Position numbers and translations under genes: made by a program | NCBI RefSeq assembly: GCF_002154695.1 | Contig: NZ_MTAV01000115.1 | Coordinates: forward strand, 1 to 64,000 | Reading direction: 5' to 3' | Source: Nostoc sp. T09 | GTDB taxonomy: Bacteria > Cyanobacteriota > Cyanobacteriia > Cyanobacteriales > Nostocaceae | Length of the DNA: 64,000 nt | The notes under the pieces: model-generated | What the model was told of the DNA's origin: nothing | Database searches by the model: none | The model's input: the letters and a program-made list of their open reading frames with translations, nothing else | Part shown: positions 37,775 to 47,019 of the stretch, in pieces | Layout of the letters: each line of letters starts with the position of its first letter | How positions within the stretch are numbered: the stretch's first letter is position 1

Positions 37775-38494
37775 TCAACACCTTTGAAATACTCCATTTA
37801 AGTAGAAACCACTCAAAAAATGAGATGCCAGTATCCGATTAGTTTTTGTGAAAAAAGAATGGATAGAAGATATTACTTTTCCTTGATTTTCAGCTAATTC
37901 CCAACCAGCTACTAAATCTACTTTTACAGGATGCCAGCCTGTGGCTTTTGCCATATCCATAAAAGAGTAATAGTTAAAGTAGCCAATATGACCCCATGTT
38001 TCCCTTTGATTGGAGTAATTGTTATGCCGAAAAGTTGAGAAATTATCAAGTAAGGGTTGGCGTACAATTATATATTCACTGGTATCACGAGCAATCCGCA
38101 GCATTTCCCAAGGATTCTCTAAATGCTCCAGCACATCTATAAATAAAACTACATCAAACGGGCCATCTGAAGACTCAAAAAACTTCTGGCGCAAGTCAAG
38201 GTTAGGGAAAAGTTCCCGACCAGTTTTGACAGCATAGGGAGATATTTCAAAGCCTACTGCATCAACCACCAGATTTTGATAATTCTGTGTTAACTGTTTT
38301 ACAGTTTCCACAACTACACCACCTACACCAGCACCGACATCAGCTATCCTCAATACATCAGTATTAATTGATGCGATCGCAGCGTCTAAAGCAGGCATAA
38401 TATCTCTAACTTTATTAGTTGCATGATCGAGATGCCAATCTTGATGCTTCAGTCCATACTCTCCACTTGTATATAATTTAATTGCCTCAACCAC
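37775..38494 (-). CDS. Class I SAM-dependent methyltransferase
   Basis: A 239-residue methyltransferase. Motif I is RIADVGAGVGGVVVE (about 46-60), and FDVVLFIDVLEHLENP follows at about 108 (motif IV). It probably methylates a sugar of the repeat unit. The start is 6 nt downstream of the GT2 gene at 38501, so the pair is co-transcribed. Confidence 0.85.
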   Translation of the reverse strand: MVEAIKLYTSGEYGLKHQDWHLDHATNKVRDIMPALDAAIASINTDVLRIADVGAGVGGVVVETVKQLTQNYQNLVVDAVGFEISPYAVKTGRELFPNLDLRQKFFESSDGPFDVVLFIDVLEHLENPWEMLRIARDTSEYIIVRQPLLDNFSTFRHNNYSNQRETWGHIGYFNYYSFMDMAKATGWHPVKVDLVAGWELAENQGKVISSIHSFFTKTNRILASHFLSGFYLNGVFQRC

Positions 38495-38500
38495 GTCTGT

Positions 38501-39457
38501 TTATCCCTCAGAATGAATATTTTTATAAGATGCTAATATCAGTTCTGAAATAGCAGCCAATTTACCAAATAATAGTGCTGGCAATTTAACCCAACCTTGC
38601 ACCGAAATCATAGATGCAGTAATACCAAATATTTCAATGACCAACAACTTGAAATAATCAATGGGTGTTCGCCGTCCCAAGATGCAAGTCATAACATAGT
38701 GGCGGTTGATCAACTCCATTTTGCCAAGAACACTAGGATCATTCTTATAATCTCCCGGTTGGCTATCATGAAAAATTTTGGCAGTGCGAGCATTTGCCAA
38801 TTTCCAGGTTTTGCCTACCATCAAAGAAAGAGTGACATCTTCCATGAGGGAATATCCCGTAAAGTTTATGGGAAACAAAGGTTGAGGAAGTGCTTCTCGC
38901 CGATAAAGTGTGCAACCACTATTGAGCCACTCCACAGAAACAACCTCTGGTAAGCTTGGGTCATCTTCTGGTAACAAATTGAGGGCTGGACCGATGCACT
39001 TACCTGCGTAGCTGTTCTCTGAACGACCATGCAGAAAATGAAACAGTAGACGACTAATTCGACCAGGGGGTAAGTAACGCTGATTAACAATCATGGCATT
39101 AACACCACCAATGTTTGGCGCACTGTGTAGCGCCAACCAAAGTCTTGCTAAACAGTCTGTCTCCAGCAAAATGTCATCCTCCAGCAACCAGATCACGTTT
39201 TGCGAAGCGTAGGTCATGGCTTGGTTACGTTGGGTTGCGGCTCCTGTTTCTGTTGCCCGATAGTACTTTATTATAGTTGCTAGTCCGGGAATCTCCTTTT
39301 GACAAAGATTTTGTGTGCTGTCATCGGTAGAAGCATCTACTACAATCATCTCTTCTGGCTGTACAGATTGTTGGGCAAGACTTTGGAGCATACGAGCCAG
39401 AGCTACACTGCGGTTAAGGGTAGGCAAGAGAGCAGAGATAGGCAAAAGGTTGGGCAT
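38501..39457 (-). CDS. Glycosyltransferase family 2
   Basis: A GT-A enzyme of about 318 residues: ISALLPTLNRSVALARML at the N-terminus, MIVVDASTDDST, and VIWLLEDDILLETDCLARL with the DXD-type metal site. The ED base lies in LMEDVTLSLMV. A C-terminal hydrophobic segment suggests membrane association. I prefer the ATG at 39457 (MPNLLPIS) because it has GGAG 14 nt upstream and avoids a 50-nt overlap with the epimerase; a longer form from 39514 is open and cannot be excluded. Confidence 0.85.
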   Translation of the reverse strand: MPNLLPISALLPTLNRSVALARMLQSLAQQSVQPEEMIVVDASTDDSTQNLCQKEIPGLATIIKYYRATETGAATQRNQAMTYASQNVIWLLEDDILLETDCLARLWLALHSAPNIGGVNAMIVNQRYLPPGRISRLLFHFLHGRSENSYAGKCIGPALNLLPEDDPSLPEVVSVEWLNSGCTLYRREALPQPLFPINFTGYSLMEDVTLSLMVGKTWKLANARTAKIFHDSQPGDYKNDPSVLGKMELINRHYVMTCILGRRTPIDYFKLLVIEIFGITASMISVQGWVKLPALLFGKLAAISELILASYKNIHSEG

Positions 39458-39464
39458 AGAATTG

Positions 39465-40517
39465 TTAAAGGCTCCGTTGTTGCCAGCTGATAAAAACTTC
39501 TTCAAAAATGTCATCCAATGACTTTGTTAGATGCCATTGGGGATAGTGAGTTTGCATTTTGCTTAAGTCGCTAATGTAGCAGATATGATCTCCTTCGCGA
39601 TTTTTATCAAGATATTCATACTGCATTTTTTTGCCGCTTAAACTTGCAATCCGCTCAAAAGCTTCCAAAATTGAACAACTATTTTGCCGACCACCACCCA
39701 GATTATAAACCTCTGCACAGCGAGGATTTTCCCAGAAAGCATGAATAAACCGAGCAACATCAAAGGAATGAATATTATCTCTTACCTGCTTACCTTTATA
39801 ACCAAAAATGCGATAAAGCTTACCCTCTAGGTTGCACTTAATTAGATAGCTAAGAAATCCATGTAGTTCGACACCAGTATGATTTGGTCCGGTTAAACAT
39901 CCACCACGTAAACAACAAGTTTTTATCCCAAAGTAACGTCCATATTCTTGCACCATGACATCAGCCGCTACTTTAGAAGCACCAAATAAACTATGTTTAC
40001 TTCTGTCAATTGAGAAATCTTCCGGAATACCATTTTGATAACCTGGCTCATCGTAATCCCAACGAGTTTCTAACTCTTTAAGTGGAATTGTGTTAGGTCT
40101 ATCTCCATAGACTTTGTTGGTACTCATGTGAACAAAAACAGTTTCTGGAGAGTACTGCCGAGTCGCTTCTAATAAGTTGAGCGTACCTACAGCATTGACA
40201 TCAAAGTCGTCAAATGGACGAGACGCTGCTAGATCATGGCTAGGTTGAGCAGCAGTATGAACTAACAAGTCTGGGCGTATTTTCTCAATGCAAGCAAGAA
40301 TACCAGCGCGATCGCGAATATCTAATTCGATATGGTGAAAGTTATGGTATTTTTCTAGAAGGCGTTGCTGGTTCCAACGTGTATCACCTGCGGCACCAAA
40401 GAAATTTGCTCTTTGATTATTATCAATGCCGTAAATTTCCCATCCTTCAATGCAGAAGTATTCTACTACTTCGGAACCAATTAGTCCAGAAGAACCCGTT
40501 ACTAGCAGCTTTTTCAT
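39465..40517 (-). CDS. NAD-dependent nucleotide-sugar epimerase/dehydratase
   Basis: A 350-residue extended SDR enzyme close to the CDP-paratose 2-epimerase/WcaG group. The Rossmann motif is GSSGLIG (8-14), with LVHTAAQPS near 85 and HMSTNKVYG near 130. At the usual YxxxK active site it reads SLFGASK, so Phe178 replaces the catalytic Tyr while Lys182 is kept. The length is normal. It would convert an NDP-sugar for the glycosyltransferases around it. From memory, Phe at this position may be a trait of a cyanobacterial and actinobacterial subfamily, but I cannot confirm that here. The product is unknown. Confidence 0.83.
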   Translation of the reverse strand: MKKLLVTGSSGLIGSEVVEYFCIEGWEIYGIDNNQRANFFGAAGDTRWNQQRLLEKYHNFHHIELDIRDRAGILACIEKIRPDLLVHTAAQPSHDLAASRPFDDFDVNAVGTLNLLEATRQYSPETVFVHMSTNKVYGDRPNTIPLKELETRWDYDEPGYQNGIPEDFSIDRSKHSLFGASKVAADVMVQEYGRYFGIKTCCLRGGCLTGPNHTGVELHGFLSYLIKCNLEGKLYRIFGYKGKQVRDNIHSFDVARFIHAFWENPRCAEVYNLGGGRQNSCSILEAFERIASLSGKKMQYEYLDKNREGDHICYISDLSKMQTHYPQWHLTKSLDDIFEEVFISWQQRSL

Positions 40518-40568
40518 ATTATAAAATTAATAATTTTGCGGAGAGAGTAACGTAATAATGAGGTGTAT

Positions 40569-40669
40569 CTATAGGAATCCGATTTGATTATTTGAAAAAA
40601 TATCAATATCTGTAGGGTGGGCACGACCCACCCTACGTAATATTTCAAAAGTCAAGTATGAATCCTATA
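40569..40669. repeat. MITE-like element, ~101 bp, with central hairpin
   Basis: The left end CTATAGGAATCC is an inverted match to the right end GAATCCTATA, with subterminal TTTGAAAAAATAT / AATATTTCAAAAG. The centre has a 10-bp stem GTAGGGTGGG (40612-40621) / CCCACCCTAC (40627-40636) with a 5-nt loop. It is noncoding, sits between two - strand transcription units, and is related to 17947-18049 and 54835-54926. Confidence 0.75.
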
Positions 40670-40819
40670 TCTTTATTACTTTTAAAGGTACACAGGTAAT
40701 ACCAATTCAAATAATGCTTGCAACAGATAAATTATTCGTCAGGAACATTGCTCCCTACCCATCTGTCGCATTGTTTTTTTAAACTGATATAAATTCGCTA
40801 CGTGAAAGGCATTTAATAT

Positions 40820-42034
40820 TTACGACAATTGAGTAATGACTTGGTAAAACTGTTCAATTACTTTGGCATGGGAAAAATACTCAACGCCTTTGGTTAAAGC
40901 ATTAGTAGCTAATTGAAGCCGATATTTCGGATTTTCAGATAACTTTTTTACCGAGTCTGCAAGGGCAGAAATTTCATTTTTTTCCACAATCTCAGCTACC
41001 CCAGGATTGTCTTGCGCCCAACGTATTGCTGAACAGTAAGAAGGTCCCCAAATTAGTAGGGGTAAACCAATGGCAGTATAGTCGGTTAGTTTGCTAGGAA
41101 AGCTGATTTCCATATTGGAACGATATTCTTGATCGAAGTCCATTGGTACAAACAGCACATCAGCGTCTTTTCGCAGGGTGTGAATTAGTTGTTGGGAAGG
41201 AACCATTGGGTATACAACAACATTAGGTTTATCCAGCCCTAGGTGTTGGATAGAACTCTGAGTCAGCCCTGAATAAATTACTAAGCGATGACCTGCTGCT
41301 TCTAGAATGGATGCCAAGGAAACTAGGCTTTCAGCATAACCTTTAATGTGAATTGACCCGGCGTAGGCAAATACCAGAGAGGTAGAATTTCTGCCAGTTT
41401 TTTCGGCTGGCTGGCTAAACTCAGGTACATCTACAGCCCTTGATGGATATAAAACATTACCTGTAACGCCATACTGCTTCTGGTAAGACTCCATCATGTA
41501 GGGAGAAACACAAAGTCGCGATCGCGCCTGACGATAAACTGTGCCAAAATCTTTGTCGGCTAAATTTCTTAACTGATGCATGACTACGGTGTGGGAAGGC
41601 CAATCATCATGGACGATGAAATGCAGTGGTAGTTTGTGCTGTGCTCCTAGTTCTGCTGCTGTCAACCAGGAAAAACCGTGGGCGACAGTCAAAATGGCAT
41701 CAGGTTGAAATGTCTCGATCAGTTTGCTCAACTGGCGCGATCGCCATCTTGCACTTAAGTAAAGACAAGATCTATAAGGCAGTACAAAACGACTATGCAA
41801 TAATCGGTTGGAGCCAACAGAAATTGTTTCGTAAGCAACTTTTGGTAATCGTTGGTCGGCTTGAGATTTGGTGATATTACCTTCAACAATACACAGCCGA
41901 TCGCTGGGATAGTTTTGCAACAGGCGATAGAGTAAAGCAGATCCTCCTGTGGTAGATTCGACAGCTACGTCGCCTATATAAAGCAGACGCGGAAGATTTA
42001 GAATCGTTGCACTGCTTGCTTCTACGGTGATCAT
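40820..42034 (-). CDS. Glycosyltransferase (GT4-like)
   Basis: A 404-residue GT-B protein. The N-terminal half contains LLYIGDVAVESTTGGSALLYRLL and LPLHFIVHDDWPS. The C-terminal half has LVFAYAGSIHIKGYAESLVSL and DVLFVPMDFDQ, as in divergent GT4 enzymes; the E-x7-E motif is poorly conserved. Its donor and acceptor are unknown. It lies 16 nt downstream of the next GT4 gene (42051), so they probably share an mRNA. Confidence 0.78.
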   Translation of the reverse strand: MITVEASSATILNLPRLLYIGDVAVESTTGGSALLYRLLQNYPSDRLCIVEGNITKSQADQRLPKVAYETISVGSNRLLHSRFVLPYRSCLYLSARWRSRQLSKLIETFQPDAILTVAHGFSWLTAAELGAQHKLPLHFIVHDDWPSHTVVMHQLRNLADKDFGTVYRQARSRLCVSPYMMESYQKQYGVTGNVLYPSRAVDVPEFSQPAEKTGRNSTSLVFAYAGSIHIKGYAESLVSLASILEAAGHRLVIYSGLTQSSIQHLGLDKPNVVVYPMVPSQQLIHTLRKDADVLFVPMDFDQEYRSNMEISFPSKLTDYTAIGLPLLIWGPSYCSAIRWAQDNPGVAEIVEKNEISALADSVKKLSENPKYRLQLATNALTKGVEYFSHAKVIEQFYQVITQLS

Positions 42035-42050
42035 TACTACTAACCTCTGA

Positions 42051-43277
42051 CTAGGAATTAACAGCTAAAGTCTGACGATATAAATCAACATATTGCTGAG
42101 CCTGAAGCTCTAGTGAATATTCCTTTAAAGCGATCGCTCGACATTGTTGGCTCATAAACTCTTGCAAGTTTTGATCGTCCAAGATTTGAACAATTCCATC
42201 AGCTAGATCTTTGGCATCTTCAGGTTTAGCTAAATAGCCGGTGATCTTTGGGCGTACCAAATCGGGAACACCACCAATGTCAAAAGAAACCATTGGTGTA
42301 CCACATGCCATACTTTCTTGTAGAACCAGTGGCAAATTATCAGCACGAGTTGGGAAGACAAATAAATCAGCAGCAGAATAAGCAATTACTTTCAGGCGAT
42401 CGCTGCTGAGGTAGCCGAGATTTAAAATATCCATCCCAAACACTTCAGAACTTTTGATGTTATCTCCACCAACAGTTAACAGTACAGTCTCAGCTTTTAA
42501 AGAGTCTGGTAATTGCTGTAGAGCCTGAAGCAACAAATCCCCCCCTTTTCGATGATCTGCAAGGCTTTGTGCGCCAAACATCAAAACTTTTTTGCCAGTC
42601 GGGATACCGAGTACAAACTTGCACAGATCCGGATCGAGCGGTTGATATATCTGGGTGTCAATGCCGTTAGGAATATGATGAATAGGAAAGCAATTGAGCA
42701 TACTTTTTTGCGCCTGCTCAGTCAACCATCGGCTAAGAGTGACAATCACCAACTTTGAACGCGAGTAAACCTTGTGTTTTAACTTCCACTCCCAGTTTGT
42801 GTTATCTGTTTTAATTCCCGGGTAAGTATCTGGATAGGGGCATTTACCGCAACCAGTTTGCCAGCGATCGCAATCATAGCTGTAGATGCAATGTCCGGTG
42901 AAACTCCACATATCATGGAGCGTGTAGACAGCAGGTTTATTTTCTGTCAGGCGCGGAATCGCTAAATAGTTTAAATAGCTACCATGCAGATTGTGAAAGT
43001 TGAGGATGTCTGCTTCTTTGTAAAAGTAGTGATCGGGAATGGCAAAACTACTAGTACAGTGAAAATCGTTGAAGCCAAAACGCCAAGTAAGTTTGGCAAT
43101 CAGCATTTCTAGCCACTTGTGGCGGGGAATCACAGCAGTGTCATCATCACCAAGCTGAGAAACTCCTACTAGCAATCGAGAATCCAGTCCTTTGGCAAGC
43201 AAACCTTGATGCAGGCGATATCCTGCGATCGCAGCACCACCCAAGCTGTCAGATGAATTGAGGTGAAGAACTTTCAC
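42051..43277 (-). CDS. Glycosyltransferase family 4
   Basis: A 408-residue GT-B enzyme: MKVLHLNSSDSLGGAAIAGY at the N-terminus, YTLHDMWSFTGHC with a short cysteine-rich loop (CIYSYDCDRWQTGCGKCPY), and the C-terminal LMFGAQSLADHRKGGDLLL and E-x7-E in FVFPTRADNLPLVLQESMA. The cysteine-rich W-x-G-C-G-x-C-P loop is a known subfamily mark. It precedes the GT4-like gene at 40820 by 16 nt. Confidence 0.9.
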   Translation of the reverse strand: MKVLHLNSSDSLGGAAIAGYRLHQGLLAKGLDSRLLVGVSQLGDDDTAVIPRHKWLEMLIAKLTWRFGFNDFHCTSSFAIPDHYFYKEADILNFHNLHGSYLNYLAIPRLTENKPAVYTLHDMWSFTGHCIYSYDCDRWQTGCGKCPYPDTYPGIKTDNTNWEWKLKHKVYSRSKLVIVTLSRWLTEQAQKSMLNCFPIHHIPNGIDTQIYQPLDPDLCKFVLGIPTGKKVLMFGAQSLADHRKGGDLLLQALQQLPDSLKAETVLLTVGGDNIKSSEVFGMDILNLGYLSSDRLKVIAYSAADLFVFPTRADNLPLVLQESMACGTPMVSFDIGGVPDLVRPKITGYLAKPEDAKDLADGIVQILDDQNLQEFMSQQCRAIALKEYSLELQAQQYVDLYRQTLAVNS

Positions 43278-43497
43278 TGAAGGTTTAAATAATTAAAAGT
43301 AGTGATATGTTGGATTCAACAATGCCATTCTGATGAGAATTTAATTAAAAATCTGGGTATCATCTACAAACTCAGGCATTTTAAGCTACTACGGTGTGTA
43401 CAATGTGAGGCTGAAAACTATGAACATAAATAATACAGCATAAAGTATGCATTTGAATTTTCCTCTAACTCTATATCTTCAAAGGAGGCTTAATTCC

Positions 43498-44625
43498 TCA
43501 GCGAACTATTTTAAAATGATTGTAAACGTGAGTCAGGATGAGCTTGTTTGGACGTTCTAAAAAAAATGATAACAAATATATTATTAAGTAAACAATAGCA
43601 AGAATAACTATCTGTTGTAATAAAGATTGTTTATCAACGAAATTAAAACTAGATAAATAAATAATTAAAGGAACATGTAATACATAAAGGCTATAACTAA
43701 AACCTGAGAATGTTCTTATTGCATGAGTCACAACATAAGGCTTTAAAAGAATTGCTATAGTATTAGTAGCTAAATTTTGTGTTTGTAATAGATGATTCAA
43801 AAAAAATAAAAACGCTGTAAAAACAAATCCAATTAAATAATCTTTTATGTAACTGATTGATTGTGAAAGTTCAGGAGCCGTTAACAGTTGAAATTTATAA
43901 GTAATTTGAGTTATTAAATGTCCTATGGGCGATGGAAAAACTATTATCAAGAATAAAAGCCAAGCTCCAATACAACCATATAAACATAGTTGAGGAGACA
44001 ATTTAATATCTTTATTAGTATTTATTTTATAAAGAGCGACACCGAATAACCAAACAGGAAACAGTAAAATTATTCTTAAAAAAAGCGAAATCCCTAAAAT
44101 CAAACACCCTAAGGACAGAAATTTATTGTTATAAAATAACTTTTTATGATAGTATAGTAATCCAAAAAAAGTATAAAACCAGAACTCATAACTCAGAGAC
44201 CAAAGAGGTCCATCAGAAAAATATTTAATTTTATAAAACAGGTCTGTTTCTTGGAGAAAAAAGAAGTGAATTAAAAAAAGAGTTTTAAAATCAGAGTAAG
44301 TATATCTAGCATATATTTCTGGTGCATTTGTTTGTCCAAAAAAATCTAAAATAGGTACTAAAATTAGTGCAAAAATATAAACAGGATATAGCCTGACTAA
44401 CCTAGCTATAAAATAGCTAGAAAAATGACTATGCTTTGTCTCACTAGAAAAAGCTATAACATAGCCAGATAATACAAAAAATATCATTACTGCTGGGTGT
44501 CCAGCCCATAGAAAGTATTCTTTAAATTCCCCTGTGTATGTTAAATAAGATGAATGAGATAAAGTAACAGAAAATGCTGAAACTACTCTTACTAAATCAA
44601 GTAAAATCGAAAACAAATGTGTCAT
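43498..44625 (-). CDS. Membrane acyltransferase, family 3
   Basis: A 375-residue, about ten-helix protein with LLDLVRVVSAFSVTLSHSSY (catalytic-type His) and FFVLSGYVIAFSS near residue 52. It is the third family-3 acyltransferase of the island and is very AT-rich. It likely O-acetylates an exported glycan. It lies directly after (downstream of) the radical SAM fusion gene on the same strand, with a 95-bp gap. Confidence 0.86.
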   Translation of the reverse strand: MTHLFSILLDLVRVVSAFSVTLSHSSYLTYTGEFKEYFLWAGHPAVMIFFVLSGYVIAFSSETKHSHFSSYFIARLVRLYPVYIFALILVPILDFFGQTNAPEIYARYTYSDFKTLFLIHFFFLQETDLFYKIKYFSDGPLWSLSYEFWFYTFFGLLYYHKKLFYNNKFLSLGCLILGISLFLRIILLFPVWLFGVALYKINTNKDIKLSPQLCLYGCIGAWLLFLIIVFPSPIGHLITQITYKFQLLTAPELSQSISYIKDYLIGFVFTAFLFFLNHLLQTQNLATNTIAILLKPYVVTHAIRTFSGFSYSLYVLHVPLIIYLSSFNFVDKQSLLQQIVILAIVYLIIYLLSFFLERPNKLILTHVYNHFKIVR

Positions 44626-44720
44626 ATTTTTTGCTTTACAAAAATATGCTTATTCTAAACTAAAATTATAATTTTCAAATCTGCTTTTTTGAAAAAGTCA
44701 ATTACAGTTGACATATATTT

Positions 44721-47009
44721 TTAAATCAATAATTCAGAATGTAGTAAACTTTTTAACCGACTTTGCCAATGACCTGAAGCAACATCTTGTAATGAAATTA
44801 GGCGATTTAGCTTACCTCTTTCTTCTAAGAAAGCCTTAATTTTGCCGCCACCAGTGTAATCTATTGCTAAGTATGGGACACCTAATGTTTCAGCAAACAG
44901 AACAGAATGAAACCTCATGCAAAGATTAAACTCAGCATGATACATACTTTGTAGAATCTCTAGAGGAGATACGGGACCTCTGGCAAAGTTAACATTTTGC
45001 TCAAAATCTGAAATATTTTTAGCTAGACGACGATTTAGAACTCTGTCGTCTCCCCCTATATGAAATGTATGCATAGGTAAAAGATGGATATCTGCTCCCT
45101 TTAATTGAGCAATGAATTTAACCATCTCAACTAATTGAGCTTCAAATTGTTGTTTTATAGAATAAAACACTTTGTCATCCATGCTGCCGGCGTAATCTTT
45201 GCCCCATTCCCGGAAAAAACAAGAGATGTTTTTAGATCGCCCTAAAGGTGGGGTTGCATTTTGCAGATCTTCCAGCGTTGATTTCACATACTCAACATAG
45301 TCAGTAGCAGGATCGGCAACCGTTTTTGCATAGTCAATGGAAAATTCTTTCAGGCTACGTTCGCTAGAGGTGCGATCGCGTAGAGTTACATAATCTGACA
45401 GCCTTAAAATTTCCAAAACAACCTGAATATAAAGCGGTGACACCAAAGGGCCAATTCCACATCCTTCAACCCTGGTGAAAGCTCCGCGTTTGCTTGCCCT
45501 CATCAATGCATATAAGATATGATTTAGCGCTTCTATATCCATTAATGGGCCGCCGCCGACTACCACTTCATCTACTTCATCACATCGTTGCTCAAAATCT
45601 TGAGAGTAAGTTTCCACAACCCTAATATCACCAAGTCCCATCTCTTTCACAGTCCATTGAGAAATAAAAGGACAAAGACTGGAAAGATAAATTTTCTCAG
45701 GGGGATAAGGACGGGAACGCAGTCTCTGGATAACTGTCCACAAAATAGCCTTATCGCCTACCGTTTCAGTTCCATACCATCCCACAATCAGAACTGTTTT
45801 TGCAGCGATATCTAATACATTAACTTCTTGCTTTCTTGCTTTAATTATAGATTTTGATGCTTTTACAAGAGCAGCAGAATTGTATTTTATATGCTTTTGT
45901 TTACTTTCTATAAAGAAAGATACCTTTTCTCGAAAGCTAATCGGAACATGATAATCGTGGATACAGTTATCGCAATCGTTTTTAATTAAATCTCGACGTT
46001 TAGCAAGATTTGAGAAATAAATCTTGCCTGGAGAAGATTGCAAGGTATTTCCTAGTACTGGAGATTTTGGTGAACAATATAGCAAATCTCCCAGAGAAGT
46101 GAGAATTACTGTTTGCGTGTGGTAGGGACAGCCGATTTGTCTCGGCTTACCTTCAGCAAGCATTGACCTAATATTTCTATAGGTATTTTGATAAGTAGTA
46201 TTTTGTTCAAATTCATGTTCTACTCTATAAAAAAACAGCCCTAGATGGTAGGCTGTCTTATCATCAAAATTTCTAATAAAGTCTGTTTTTTCGTTGTTGT
46301 ATAAACGGTCAATAAACTCAGCAACTCGGAATCGACCATAAATGCCTTCACTGATTGCATAATCAAGTAATTCGTCAACATAAAGGGCGTTAGACTTAGT
46401 AATTGTACATCCAAAGGAAGTTGTAATATTCTGTTGACGAAAATAGTTGATAACGTTAATTGCTGATTGGAAATTGTTTTTCCTTCCTCTTACCTCGTCA
46501 TGAATTTCTCCAAGACCATCAAGAGAAACCATGACCGAAAAATCAATACCGTGCTCTTGACAAACTGCTGCTGATTGAGAAACTCTTTGCTTAACTACAT
46601 CTTCTATAATGGCATTTGTAATAATTGATGCCCCTGCAAGTTTAGGCAATTTGGAACATGCAGCTTTATATAACTCTGGCAAGTCTTTTCTTAAAGTAGG
46701 TTCGCCACCTGTAATCCCGATATGGCGGACTTCACTAAAAAAAGGATCGATAAAAATTTTCTCTAATTCATCAGGACTCAGTTCCCGATCTTTTTTTTGC
46801 TGCCAAATTGCACACATTTGGCAGCGAGAGTTACACACATCATTTGCCATCATACTAATGGCGGTAGGCTTCATCGGAAAAACCTGACCAAGCATATTCA
46901 CTCTGATGTCTTCGTAAGCTAAATGACTCAGAGAACGAATTTGATGAATTACGTTCAACTGCCGCTCAGTCAGAGTTGATTTAATACCGTTCCTAATAAG
47001 GTTATACAT
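44721..47009 (-). CDS. Radical SAM/SPASM-like enzyme fused to polysaccharide pyruvyl transferase
   Basis: A protein of about 762 residues that joins two domains. Residues about 40-330 are a radical SAM enzyme: CNSRCQMC (C59, C63, C66 from this start) binds the [4Fe-4S] cluster, followed by GITGGEPTLRKDLP. A SPASM-like auxiliary cluster region follows (CPYHTQ, LLYCSPKSP, NDCDNCIHDYH). From about 405 on is a polysaccharide pyruvyl transferase/CsaB-like domain: VLIVGWYGTETVGDKAIL, VVVGGGPLMD, RVEGCGIGP, and CMRFHSVLFAETLGVPYLAI. I chose the ATG at 47009, 10 nt after the methyltransferase; a start at 47081 would overlap that gene by 62 nt. The fusion may modify and pyruvylate a surface sugar; the reaction of the radical SAM part is unknown. 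Confidence 0.85.
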   Translation of the reverse strand: MYNLIRNGIKSTLTERQLNVIHQIRSLSHLAYEDIRVNMLGQVFPMKPTAISMMANDVCNSRCQMCAIWQQKKDRELSPDELEKIFIDPFFSEVRHIGITGGEPTLRKDLPELYKAACSKLPKLAGASIITNAIIEDVVKQRVSQSAAVCQEHGIDFSVMVSLDGLGEIHDEVRGRKNNFQSAINVINYFRQQNITTSFGCTITKSNALYVDELLDYAISEGIYGRFRVAEFIDRLYNNEKTDFIRNFDDKTAYHLGLFFYRVEHEFEQNTTYQNTYRNIRSMLAEGKPRQIGCPYHTQTVILTSLGDLLYCSPKSPVLGNTLQSSPGKIYFSNLAKRRDLIKNDCDNCIHDYHVPISFREKVSFFIESKQKHIKYNSAALVKASKSIIKARKQEVNVLDIAAKTVLIVGWYGTETVGDKAILWTVIQRLRSRPYPPEKIYLSSLCPFISQWTVKEMGLGDIRVVETYSQDFEQRCDEVDEVVVGGGPLMDIEALNHILYALMRASKRGAFTRVEGCGIGPLVSPLYIQVVLEILRLSDYVTLRDRTSSERSLKEFSIDYAKTVADPATDYVEYVKSTLEDLQNATPPLGRSKNISCFFREWGKDYAGSMDDKVFYSIKQQFEAQLVEMVKFIAQLKGADIHLLPMHTFHIGGDDRVLNRRLAKNISDFEQNVNFARGPVSPLEILQSMYHAEFNLCMRFHSVLFAETLGVPYLAIDYTGGGKIKAFLEERGKLNRLISLQDVASGHWQSRLKSLLHSELLI

Positions 47010-47019
47010 ATCAAGTTTC

